NCBI GenBank assembly: GCA_903877385.1
Contig: CAIRDP010000019.1
Coordinates: forward strand, 102,988-166,987
Direction of reading: 5' to 3'
Origin: an uncultured Bacteroidales bacterium
Lineage (GTDB): Bacteria; Bacteroidota; Bacteroidia; Bacteroidales; FEN-979
Length of the DNA: 64,000 bases
Shown: positions 53,021-61,678 of the stretch, piece by piece
Numbering within the stretch: position 1 is the stretch's first letter
How the letters are laid out: each line of letters starts with the position of its first letter
Notes under the pieces: generated by a model
Told to the model about the DNA's origin: nothing
The model's database searches: none
Seen by the model: only the letters and a program-made list of their open reading frames with translations
Translations under genes and position numbers: made by a program

Positions 53021-55177
53021 CTAATAATTGGTAGCCACCCCATTATAAACATATTGGGCATAAATGTTGGTTTGGGTATTAAAGCCAGTGCTGTTTGCAA
53101 GGTCGTGCATTCCCAGCTGGATTTGAAAGCTCAGTTGCTGAAGTCCCGTGCCCACTGCTAAGGTAGTCACTCCGCTGTTCGAGATTTGTCCTGTCATCTC
53201 ACCGCCGTATGCGTTCACAATATCCTTGGTTGACTCGTAGCCCAAGCTACACTCCTGGGATGGCCGGACTCCGGTCCCGATCGCGTAGTTATAACTGTAA
53301 AACCCTGTTGCCCAGCCACTGTTAAGGGAGTAGTTGTAGTTGATGAATAAGGTCAATCCCGAACCCAGATCAGTAGCTGGCTGAGATGTAAAGTAGGTAA
53401 ATTCGGCGGCAAAGATCCAACCGCTTGAGTAGGTGCCGAAATTCCCGTAAAAATTCTCCTGGAACAAGCAGTTGTTGTTAAATACAACATTGGTATTTCC
53501 ACCCGATGTTTCAAATTTTACCTGGTCCGAGTGCCATTGCTGGACAAATGGACAAATGGGCGGCGTATGGCAAGCCCAGGTCATGTCGTCCAGGGTACTT
53601 GTGCTTCTCAGGTTGCCGTTGGCCAGGCAGGGTCCAAGGTAACCCCATTTCCAGGATGCAGAGAAGTAAGCAAACTGGACAACACAACTGTCGGTCTTTG
53701 ATGTTGAGGTTTGGCCTGGGTCGCGTGGATTGTACCACAAAGGCGTAATGCTTCCTGTCGGGGTCCGGAGATTTCCCCAGGGGGCATTGAGTACCTGGAT
53801 TGTTTGGGGATTCCCTGTCCAACTGGTATCAATTGTGCCGAAGCTTCCGTAATTGAAAACATTCCATTGGTTATCCCACCATAGATTTGAGGTCTGGCCT
53901 AAGCTCCAGATGGTATAAGGGATGGGACTTTTAATCACGGTGTCGTTGCGGGCATTAAACTTTTTTCCGGCAACCTCAACGTTGAAGCTCCCGAGAGGAG
54001 CATTTCCCGTACCGGGGTTGTAATAATGGGGCAGGATGATGCTTCCGCACATAACCGGGGCAGGAATACCGCAGGCATTATAGATCATGTTAGCTACAAA
54101 CTGGGCCCTGGCCATCATAGGTCCGGTGCTGGTTTCCGGCGCTAAACCGGTGTATAAATAATTTTGCACATCATTGTTGTACTGGGTCAGGTTGCGGTAA
54201 TCGTGAAGACTCACAGCCAGAAAATTTGTCGCCTGAAGGAACAGGGTTACCTCCGATACCATCATCTGCTTCATATAATTTGAGAATGTTGTATAACTTG
54301 CCGTATCATTGATTGTGAAACAATTCAGCTGAACAATCCCAGCCTGAAACTGATAATTTATAAGCTGCAGAAAGTAGTTTTCCAGTAACATGTATTGATT
54401 CAGGGGCGCAGCTGTCTTCTGCTGTGCTACAATGTTTCGCGCCAGCACCGTTAGGAGACCGGGTGAAGTTGAGGACCGAAGAAGAAAACCGTTAAGGGTC
54501 ACTATCGCAGTTTGCAAGATCGAATTATTTGATCCGCTGGTGTAAAGTGTGGCAAAGCTGTTCATTGCCGGGTTTAGTGTTCCATTGATATAGGCGACAT
54601 CCTGTGTACTCCCGCTATTGTGGCTTTTTGCTTCGTTGGAATACCAGCGGAAACCATTCTGGCTGGCATTGCTGTATGCCGTAATGATAGGCGCTGTGGC
54701 AGTGATGGTATTCAGCTCATAAACCTCATTCATTAATTGGTTCATGTCGTAATTCAACTCTTCTGAAAGATTCGCAAAATCATTCTGAAGTTGTCCGATC
54801 TCATTTTGTATCTGCCCCAGCGATTGATCTATATTTGCAAGCTGCTGGTTCACATACTGCGTATTCTGATAGCTTTTGATTGAGGAAAAAATTCCGAAGG
54901 CTTTCTCAAACCACTCCATGGGTCCGCCCAATCCCTTGTTTAAATGGTCATACATTCCGAAAGCCTGCAAGGATTTGCGGTTGTTGATTTCAAAATCGCT
55001 CATCATCGCAAGGTTATCGTTTGTAAAAACATCTTTCTGGGTAGGCGTAGGTATTGGTGTTGGTGTCGGTGTCGGGTTGTTGTCATCCTTTTTTTTACAG
55101 GAGAAAACAAGTAAAAACAACAGCATCGCAAGTATCCCTGCCGTGGTGATCCTTAATATTTGTTTTCTGGTTTTCAT
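53021..55177 (-). CDS. Unrecognised 718-residue lipoprotein, helical then beta-rich
   Basis: I do not recognise this protein. Signal with lipobox VFSC (Cys27), then a Thr-Pro linker (PTPTPTPIPTPT). Residues about 75-155 are a heptad-type coiled coil (QQLANIDQSLGQIQNEIGQL, LNYDMNQLMNEVYELNTI). Residues 155-400 are helical with little charge. Residues 400-718 are beta-rich, with many Trp/Tyr/Asn and several Cys (ACHTPPICPF). A lipid-anchored helical bundle followed by a beta module recalls some pore-forming toxins or phage-like fibres, but this is only shape. It lies between the C45 and lipase-like genes (42 and 97 bp gaps) and is probably cotranscribed. Confidence 0.85.
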   Translation of the reverse strand: MKTRKQILRITTAGILAMLLFLLVFSCKKKDDNNPTPTPTPIPTPTQKDVFTNDNLAMMSDFEINNRKSLQAFGMYDHLNKGLGGPMEWFEKAFGIFSSIKSYQNTQYVNQQLANIDQSLGQIQNEIGQLQNDFANLSEELNYDMNQLMNEVYELNTITATAPIITAYSNASQNGFRWYSNEAKSHNSGSTQDVAYINGTLNPAMNSFATLYTSGSNNSILQTAIVTLNGFLLRSSTSPGLLTVLARNIVAQQKTAAPLNQYMLLENYFLQLINYQFQAGIVQLNCFTINDTASYTTFSNYMKQMMVSEVTLFLQATNFLAVSLHDYRNLTQYNNDVQNYLYTGLAPETSTGPMMARAQFVANMIYNACGIPAPVMCGSIILPHYYNPGTGNAPLGSFNVEVAGKKFNARNDTVIKSPIPYTIWSLGQTSNLWWDNQWNVFNYGSFGTIDTSWTGNPQTIQVLNAPWGNLRTPTGSITPLWYNPRDPGQTSTSKTDSCVVQFAYFSASWKWGYLGPCLANGNLRSTSTLDDMTWACHTPPICPFVQQWHSDQVKFETSGGNTNVVFNNNCLFQENFYGNFGTYSSGWIFAAEFTYFTSQPATDLGSGLTLFINYNYSLNSGWATGFYSYNYAIGTGVRPSQECSLGYESTKDIVNAYGGEMTGQISNSGVTTLAVGTGLQQLSFQIQLGMHDLANSTGFNTQTNIYAQYVYNGVATNY

Positions 55178-55219
55178 GATTGTTGGGTTTGAGATTTCAG
55201 GTAAGGTTACCAGTCATAT

Positions 55220-56557
55220 TTATTTTATATATGTCGTCAGATCCACATTATCCCAGGTCTTATTCTTGGTCGCATAGTCATACCTGAGCCACCAAACCTG
55301 GGTGAGGTCATTTAAATCGATCACTACAGACCCAAAGGTGGCATCGGTTTTACAGAAGCTATTGGTACCTTGAGATTCGTACCCGCCAATAAAAACACCG
55401 CTGTCGGCAATGTCGGTCGAAATGATGGTTTTCATTGCGTTAACATCGAGACCAGAGGGATGCGTGGTAAAATAGCTGACAAGGTGCACCCAGCGAACCA
55501 TACCCCGTGCAGGTGTATCCTTTCCTTGTTCGGGGGCATCGATCGCTGTGGATGCGTTGTAAATATTTAATTTGGTTTTATGAATAGTGCTGTCAAGAAA
55601 AACATTGGTCATCCCATTGATGTTATTACCCAGACTGTTTTGGGCAATAACGCCCGTGTCGTGGATTGCGCGTTGTACTACCAGCACATTTCCCTGGTCG
55701 GCTACACCAAAAAACGAAGGCGAAAGAAGCCTTCCCGTTCGCAGGTACTCCGCAGTGTTCTGGGCGTTCGTGTTGCCTTTTTCAGTAATCGCATCAAACG
55801 CGAGATCCATCATGTCTCTTGATGTCAGATCCGGATCGGTTCCTGCATCGGCTGAATTTCCTGTATTATACTCGGTAAATACGGAATTGTCGAGATTCAA
55901 CAGCGCATAGCCCTGAGGGAATCCGACAAATCCGAAAGTGGCAACCATATGATCGCCGTTTATGGGGTGCATAATCGTGATCACACTGTTGTAATTCCGC
56001 ACGGCCAATGGTCGCTGCAGGTCCAGGTTTCGTGCGATGATTGTATGCCCTCCGGTTGCAGCCCCATAGGCGCCAATAAAGGTGCATGCTGCACCTTTAG
56101 ATATTGTTGGATTTCCGCTGAACATGTAATCAAATGCACAACATTGATCGAGACGATAAACATCATTTTTCGAGAGTCCGCTGGTAAGTACAATCCCATC
56201 CAGAAAATCTTTGATTTTATCACTGAGAAAAAGATCGTTCCCTGTCTCAAGAATTTTACTTGTCACATAGTTGTATACCACAGGATTTGCATCATGCCAT
56301 GTGGTGTTATAATAGTTGGCCCACTTTTGCAGGGAGTCTTTCATGAGCCTGCCATAATGGGTACCCATCAGATAGTAGGTGCCTTTCAGTGAAAGAATCG
56401 TGATCCCGCTTGAATGGGTGTAAAGCACACCCTGACTGGTAACAGGTTCCGGTTCACTTGTGGTTTTTTTACAGCCATAGTTCCCCAGGCTGATTATAAT
56501 AATCAGGGTGACTGCAGCTGCCAATCCGCTGAATAATCCGTTTTTCGATTTTTTCAT
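55220..56557 (-). CDS. C45-type (penicillin acyltransferase-like) NTN hydrolase lipoprotein
   Basis: The protein has 445 residues. The N-terminal signal has Cys29 (LGNYGC), a possible lipid site. The NTN-hydrolase core shows LKGTYYLMGTHYGRLMKD, the self-cleavage region KGAACTFIGAYGAATGGHTI with the expected catalytic Cys158, ARNLDLQRPLAVRNYNSVI, and the beta-strand pattern of the C45/choloylglycine hydrolase superfamily. It should cleave or transfer an N-acyl group; the substrate is unknown. It follows the second receiver gene (78 bp) and precedes the 718-residue lipoprotein. Confidence 0.83.
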   Translation of the reverse strand: MKKSKNGLFSGLAAAVTLIIIISLGNYGCKKTTSEPEPVTSQGVLYTHSSGITILSLKGTYYLMGTHYGRLMKDSLQKWANYYNTTWHDANPVVYNYVTSKILETGNDLFLSDKIKDFLDGIVLTSGLSKNDVYRLDQCCAFDYMFSGNPTISKGAACTFIGAYGAATGGHTIIARNLDLQRPLAVRNYNSVITIMHPINGDHMVATFGFVGFPQGYALLNLDNSVFTEYNTGNSADAGTDPDLTSRDMMDLAFDAITEKGNTNAQNTAEYLRTGRLLSPSFFGVADQGNVLVVQRAIHDTGVIAQNSLGNNINGMTNVFLDSTIHKTKLNIYNASTAIDAPEQGKDTPARGMVRWVHLVSYFTTHPSGLDVNAMKTIISTDIADSGVFIGGYESQGTNSFCKTDATFGSVVIDLNDLTQVWWLRYDYATKNKTWDNVDLTTYIK

Positions 56558-56635
56558 TTTTATCCTTCGGTTAAATGTTCGTTAAGAGGTACTAAATCTA
56601 TTACAGGCAATTGAAGTTGACTAAATCTTTGCATT

Positions 56636-57043
56636 TTAAGTTGCAGATTGTATGTGCATTCCTGCATTACACCATTTTTTCACCACGGCCAGCAGCTCAT
56701 CCATGCCAACTGGTTTGGATAAAAACTCCTTGCAGCCCCAGGCAAGCGCCAGCGATACGGCAGTAACGCTGAAGCCCGACATGAGGATAAACGTCAAAGG
56801 AGGATAATTGGCCGGACGGGGCTGTTGGGTAAGCAGATGTGCGTTTTTCCCGGGCAGGCTCGCATCAACAAGCGCAATGTTAACGGGAGGTTGATTTGAA
56901 CAGCGCAGAATGGCATCCTCGCTTGAACGAACACGCTCGACAATAAAACCTTCCTGTAATAATGTCTCTTCCATTGCCAGATAATGGTCATCATGGTCAT
57001 CAGCAATCAGAACAAGGGTTAACAAGGCAGTCTCGCTTTGCAT
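56636..57043 (-). CDS. Stand-alone response-regulator receiver domain 2
   Basis: The protein is 135 residues of receiver only. Acidic pair Asp15/Asp16 (LIADDHDDHYLAM), phosphoacceptor Asp60 (IALVDASLPGKN), Ser89 in the Thr position (ILMSGFS) and Lys110 (FLSKPVG) are present. No DNA-binding or enzymatic output domain follows. It has its own consensus promoter (57067-57098) and heads the run C45, 718-residue lipoprotein, lipase. The likely kinase is not in the window. Paralogue of receiver 1 at 48590. Confidence 0.92.
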   Translation of the reverse strand: MQSETALLTLVLIADDHDDHYLAMEETLLQEGFIVERVRSSEDAILRCSNQPPVNIALVDASLPGKNAHLLTQQPRPANYPPLTFILMSGFSVTAVSLALAWGCKEFLSKPVGMDELLAVVKKWCNAGMHIQSAT

Positions 57044-57066
57044 TGTGCGATTTAAATATACTGCAA

Positions 57067-57098
57067 TAAAGGTACCCTGTCGGAGCAGGCAGAGTCAA
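57067..57098 (-). promoter_or_regulatory. Promoter of receiver 2 and the hydrolase run
   Basis: On the minus strand TTG (57096-57098) is followed after 21 bases by TACCTTTA (57067-57074), one base off the -7 consensus. The leader is about 17 nt. Confidence 0.65.
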
Positions 57099-57273
57099 GG
57101 GCAAAATTGGGAATCTCTTTGTATTCTCCTTAATAAAAGATGCTAAATATCTGATATGATGAAAGATGATTCACGAATTGCATGAAATAGCTCTGTTATG
57201 TCAAGTTTTTAAGTAACAGATCTAATGCTGATTACTAATAATTATAAGGAAATGTAAAGGTGGTAAAAGTGAG

Positions 57274-59205
57274 TTAAATCCGAATAAGAAAGCTGGTGAG
57301 GCTCTCTTTCTGATCAAGCTTGAGCTTTTTTCGGATATGATGGCGGGTGACTTCAATGGTGGCCGTTGAAAGATTTGCAATCCGCGCGATCTCTTTTGAA
57401 GATAGATTTAATCGAAGTAAAGCGCAGATCTGAAGCTCACTTCGTGAAAGAGCGGGACAGATGGCAAGCAGCTTCTCCGAAAATTCTCCATGCATCTGTT
57501 TAAATATGACCTCGAAGTCGTTCATCGGGCTACTTGATGCATCACGCATGATTTCCGACAGTATCTGGCCGAACTCTTCCTGGTCGGCCTTTTTAGGGAA
57601 ACGGTACTGAAAGTGCCCCAGTTTCTCTTGTACCGAGCGGTTTACATGGTTAAGTTCGGTTTTGATCAGCGACTGGAAAACCAGTTCCTGCTCCCTGAGG
57701 TTCACCTCCCCTTCAAGCCTCTCAACCTCCTCCTGGTTAAGCTGTTGCTCAAGGGTCTTTTTTTGCAGTTCAGCATGTTTCAGTAATTTTTCCTGTTCTG
57801 AATGGAGAGCTTGTTGTTCGGCCAGTTTTCGCTTTTGATTTGCTTGCCGGTTCCGGAAAAAGAGATAAATAACGAGGGTTGATATAAGGAGCAGCAATGC
57901 CATTAATATTAAAGCGATGATGACGTTCCTCGACTTTTGCAACCTGATATTGGAGTTCAGGTCTTTGACTTTTGTTTCAAGTACCTGAGTCTGGTAAAGG
58001 ACCTGATATTTTAAAACAGCAACCCGCTGTTCTATGGTCTTTAGGCTGTCGTTCAGATGGTCCCATCGCTTAAAATAGGCCAGAGCCAGATCAGCGTCAT
58101 GTAATTTAAGATTGCAAAGAAAGGCCTCACGGTATAATACCAGGAGGTCGGCAGTAAGTTTATTTTTTTCGGCTAATTGAAACGCTTCCTGAAATAATTT
58201 GTTGGCTTTCGGGGCGTCCTTGCATCTTGTGGCGGAGTTTGCCAGATTGTTGAGGCTGTATATCTGGCCCTTTAAAATATTGTTTGCTTTGCTGATTTGC
58301 AAAACCTCCTGAAATGTCCTTTCGGCCTCATCGTACCGGCCAAGCTTTGTGAGGTAGTTAGCGTAGTTGAATTTCAACGGTAAAAGGTTCGCAACTGAAC
58401 CTTGGGTAGCCATGATCTTCATTGCCTCCTTGTAATAATATCCGGCAGAATCGGATGACAACATCATGAATGAAACGGCTAAGTTTGTATAATCGATGCC
58501 AACCTCCATCTTGTGTCCCAGGTCATTGTTCATTTTGATGGCCCAGTGGTAATACGTATTGGCTTTGGGGTAAAATCCCTGATCGAAAAAAAGGCTGCCG
58601 ATATTGCGATATACCTGTGCAATATTCCCTGAATCGGCTAATTTTTTATAATAAGCTGCAGCCTGGGTATAGCATTGCATGGCACTGTCAAATTGCCCTT
58701 TTTGACAGAAAACAAGCCCCATATTTGTAGAAAATCCTGCGAGGTAAGCGGCATTCTTCGACAACTTTGCCAGGGCCAATCCTTTACGATACCAGAAAGC
58801 AACAGAATCATTGGAGCCCATCTCAACAAGAAGTGTTCCCATAATATGGCAGGCCTGGAGCATACGAGTGGTATCGTTCATCCTGAAAGCCAGATTACGC
58901 ATTCCGGAATAATACCGGTAGGCGGAGTCATTCATCCCTGCCAGCTGAAATGCCTGGCCCCTGAGCCGTGTTGCCTCATAGGTTTGGGCCCTATCCTGTC
59001 TCCCTTCTGTTAATTTATACAGTACTTCGGAAGCTTTAAGGGCACTGTCGGCATTGGTTTTAAGTTTCAGGTTGACTACCTGCACCAGGGAGTCGAATGC
59101 CGGAATATTTTTCAGGGTCGTTGGCGATGAGCATCTTACCAGGAACAGCGAGGTCAATAAGAGGAGAATTCCCCTTAACACGACAATTCCGTAAGCAGTA
59201 TTCAC
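57274..59205 (-). CDS. TPR membrane regulator with C-terminal LuxR-type HTH
   Basis: The start is uncertain: the frame opens with TTG at 59220; GTG codons at 59205 (chosen) and 59181 are alternatives, and no ATG precedes the signal-like GILLLLTSLFLVRC. About eight TPR units fill residues 40-390 (for example GLVFCQKGQFDSAMQCYTQ). A membrane helix lies near 430-450 (VIIALILMALLLLISTLVI), then a coiled coil (KLLKHAELQKKTLEQQL). The C-terminal HTH reads LSRSELQICALLRLNLSSKE and IARIANLSTATIEVTRHHIR. This Bacteroidota type couples a periplasmic sensor to cytoplasmic DNA binding. It may control the surrounding hydrolase genes. Confidence 0.88.
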   Translation of the reverse strand: MNTAYGIVVLRGILLLLTSLFLVRCSSPTTLKNIPAFDSLVQVVNLKLKTNADSALKASEVLYKLTEGRQDRAQTYEATRLRGQAFQLAGMNDSAYRYYSGMRNLAFRMNDTTRMLQACHIMGTLLVEMGSNDSVAFWYRKGLALAKLSKNAAYLAGFSTNMGLVFCQKGQFDSAMQCYTQAAAYYKKLADSGNIAQVYRNIGSLFFDQGFYPKANTYYHWAIKMNNDLGHKMEVGIDYTNLAVSFMMLSSDSAGYYYKEAMKIMATQGSVANLLPLKFNYANYLTKLGRYDEAERTFQEVLQISKANNILKGQIYSLNNLANSATRCKDAPKANKLFQEAFQLAEKNKLTADLLVLYREAFLCNLKLHDADLALAYFKRWDHLNDSLKTIEQRVAVLKYQVLYQTQVLETKVKDLNSNIRLQKSRNVIIALILMALLLLISTLVIYLFFRNRQANQKRKLAEQQALHSEQEKLLKHAELQKKTLEQQLNQEEVERLEGEVNLREQELVFQSLIKTELNHVNRSVQEKLGHFQYRFPKKADQEEFGQILSEIMRDASSSPMNDFEVIFKQMHGEFSEKLLAICPALSRSELQICALLRLNLSSKEIARIANLSTATIEVTRHHIRKKLKLDQKESLTSFLIRI

Positions 59206-59282
59206 CTGAGAATATAACAAATGTTCAGTCTTTTATTGAAGTAAAAGTAATGAACATCTTCAAACAAACTGTGTTTATGTTC

Positions 59283-61277
59283 TTATTTGAGGGTGAGCGT
59301 ATTGAGAACTCCACTGTTTTTGAGCATCAGGTTGAAGCTGCAGGCACCGCAATAGCCATGATCCTGATCAAAGTCCTGCCCGCATGATGAAAAACAGGAC
59401 GGTAGGGGTAAGCTGGTCAGTGTTGGCGCTGATTTATCCTGTGGCAGGTTCATGCCTAAGGTTGCATGCCTGCTTATCGGATACTCCTTCCCTTCGAAAA
59501 CAGTGCCCCATATGGGAATATCCTTGAGTTTTACCGGTTCAACGGTCAAAGGATCCTGTTCAAGAATTGTGAAGTTTGCGATTTTACCCGGGGCAATGCT
59601 GCCAAGTTCGTTTTCTTTTTGCCAGGAATAGGCTGACTCAATGGTAATGGCTCGTAAGGCATCCATGACGCTGATTCGCTGTTCGGGAGCCGCCACACGG
59701 CCCGAGGGTGTGATGCGGTTTACAGCACACCATGCGAGGAAGAGCGGGTCGGAAGGCGCCATCGGAAGGTCGGAATGAAACGATAAAGGAATATGATGTT
59801 TGAGCACGGAGGCGGAACGCACCATCACATCCGCCCTCTCAGGACCTAATCCTATCTTGCTGTATTTGTCGGCAAACCCTACCGGGTAGTATGGATTTGC
59901 GCTTACAATAGCCCCGAGCCGGGCTATGCGGTCAACCTGTTCTTCGGAAGAATTTGCGAAGTGAACGATCACCGAACGGTGGTTTGCCCTGGGATTTTCG
60001 GCCATGCGGCGTTCCAGCGCATTCAGCAGGACTTCCAAACCTTCATCCCCGTTCACATGAACGTGTATCTGGTAACCGGCATCCCAGTAGGCTTTGGTTC
60101 TCTGTTCAAGGTTTTCGGGGGTGACCATCCATTCTCCGTGATGTGAAGGATCGGGCTTGCCGTCGGCCCCAAGGTATGGTTGCTTCATTTGCATGAGCTG
60201 GGAGATAATAGCCCCGTCGGCGAATAACTTGACCTGTTTCGGGAAGAAACAGACTTTGCCTGTCAAATGGGAATTGATGATCTTCTCACCATCGGCAATG
60301 GCTTCTGCAGCAGGCACCCCCTGGTCTATATAACCCCGGCCGTCAATGATAAAGAACGAATACATGGGAGTATCGTCGGCGCCGAGAATCCTCTGGTACA
60401 TCTCGAGCAGTCCCGGTGCAAGCAGAGCCCCGGGCTCGTTGTAAGCTGTGACTCCCTTGGAGTGCAGGTAGGCGATCATCTGTTTGAGCCCGAACTCGAG
60501 CCGTTGCGGTGTTACGAAGACCTTCATCAGCGGTCCTATCACGAGGTTTGTCCCGGTTTCCCACCAATGGCCTTCTGCCCAGTTCATCATCTTGCTGGCA
60601 TCGCCTTTGCCCTGCATTGATTGTTCGGTCAAACCAAGTGTGTTGAGGGCTGCAGTATTCATGTAAAATTCATGACATGACCTCTGCCAGATCATGATGG
60701 GCCTGGTTGAGCTTACCGAATCGAGGGATGCACGGTTCATCCTGCCATGCCAGAGGCTGTGGTAACCCCATGAAAACAGCCATTCCTTTCCGTCTTTCAT
60801 GGATGCCTCGGCTTCTTTTAAACGTTTCTTGTATTCCTCAGGTGTTGAGGCTGCCCTGAATGTTCTTTCAGGCATTACCCATTCTTCGGGGGCAATTACT
60901 TCTGTCGAAAGGGTGAGACCGCCCAGGATGGGGTGCAGATGCTGGTCGATGAAGCCCGGAAGTATGATTTTATTGGCAAATGTTTCATCCACAACATATT
61001 TAGTGTTGCCTAAGGCTGACTTAACCTGGGAAAGGGAACCAACGGCAACAATGAATTTACCTGAAACTGCTACCGCCCTAGCTTCAGGATTGTCCTGTTC
61101 CATGGTAATGACCTTCCTGGCAGTAAAAATCGTAATGATACCGGGCTGATTTCCCGCAAAGCCATTCGCAATGAGCTGATCAGCTTCACCCTGGGCAAAG
61201 CCGATGGTTGGCATGATAATCAGGATTAAAAGAATGAGCATTGTTTGCTGTAATGCAGTTTGGGATTTTTCGTTCAT
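59283..61277 (-). CDS. Exported YtcJ-like amidohydrolase with Cys-rich tail
   Basis: The 664-residue protein has a signal peptide (about 8-28, ending GFAQ), not a lipobox. Amidohydrolase-3 hallmarks: FTARKVITMEQDNPEARAVA, metal site PGFIDQHLHPILGG, VHVNGDEGLEVLLNALE, SFHSDLPMAPSDPLFLAWCA and the end GSIAPGKIANFTILEQDPL. After KDIPIWGTVFEG, where family members usually end, about 45 more residues follow with four Cys (CFSSCGQDF, then YCGACSFN), a possible metal or disulfide tail. It is a paralogue of the amidohydrolase at 48979. Its substrate is unknown. It precedes the TPR/LuxR gene by about 62-78 bp. Confidence 0.9.
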   Translation of the reverse strand: MNEKSQTALQQTMLILLILIIMPTIGFAQGEADQLIANGFAGNQPGIITIFTARKVITMEQDNPEARAVAVSGKFIVAVGSLSQVKSALGNTKYVVDETFANKIILPGFIDQHLHPILGGLTLSTEVIAPEEWVMPERTFRAASTPEEYKKRLKEAEASMKDGKEWLFSWGYHSLWHGRMNRASLDSVSSTRPIMIWQRSCHEFYMNTAALNTLGLTEQSMQGKGDASKMMNWAEGHWWETGTNLVIGPLMKVFVTPQRLEFGLKQMIAYLHSKGVTAYNEPGALLAPGLLEMYQRILGADDTPMYSFFIIDGRGYIDQGVPAAEAIADGEKIINSHLTGKVCFFPKQVKLFADGAIISQLMQMKQPYLGADGKPDPSHHGEWMVTPENLEQRTKAYWDAGYQIHVHVNGDEGLEVLLNALERRMAENPRANHRSVIVHFANSSEEQVDRIARLGAIVSANPYYPVGFADKYSKIGLGPERADVMVRSASVLKHHIPLSFHSDLPMAPSDPLFLAWCAVNRITPSGRVAAPEQRISVMDALRAITIESAYSWQKENELGSIAPGKIANFTILEQDPLTVEPVKLKDIPIWGTVFEGKEYPISRHATLGMNLPQDKSAPTLTSLPLPSCFSSCGQDFDQDHGYCGACSFNLMLKNSGVLNTLTLK

Positions 61278-61464
61278 GACATTGGAGAGATTAAAAGATT
61301 GGACACTCGGTTGGCTGTTTTAATCCCGGTTGTTATCTTCGGGGAATCAATTATAAAGGTACGGAATTTTATCAGATTATAACAGATGGGCTCTATTTCG
61401 TTTAAATACTTCGAACCGGCACTGAGCAAACAAAAAGAAGGGGATATAAGCCGAAAAAAAAGAC

Positions 61465-61495
61465 AAAAAAAATCCCGGTCTTTTGGACCGGGATT
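61465..61495 (-). terminator. Rho-independent terminator of the rRNA operon
   Basis: On the minus strand AATCCCGGTC and GACCGGGATT form a 10-bp stem with a 5-nt loop, followed by a run of T (A-run at 61465-61472 on the plus strand). It lies just after 5S rRNA. Confidence 0.93.
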
Positions 61496-61502
61496 AGAAA
61501 AG

Positions 61503-61613
61503 ATCGGCGACGACATACTCTTCCGCTTGGTATAGCAGTACCATCTGCGCAAGTGGGCTTAACGATTCTGTTCGGAAAGGGAAGAAGTGATCACCACTGC
61601 TATAGTCACCGTA
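61503..61613 (-). rRNA. rrf: 5S ribosomal RNA
   Basis: The minus strand carries the 5S core CTTCCCTTTCCGAACAGAA, GTTAAGCCCACTTGCGC and GATGGTACTGC. The ends pair as CGGTGAC (61611-61605) with GTCGCCG (61511-61505), which sets the limits to within a few bases. About 107-111 nt. Confidence 0.95.
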
Positions 61614-61678
61614 AGATCTTGAATATCTTATGACATATATTAGAAAGAAAATACACAGTTTGACTTAAGTTTAACACG

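Noticed and set aside
57044..57273. Small gene in the 230-bp gap before receiver 2
   Set aside because: AT-rich, with stops in all frames and no start with a plausible coding stretch; only the receiver 2 promoter is supported.
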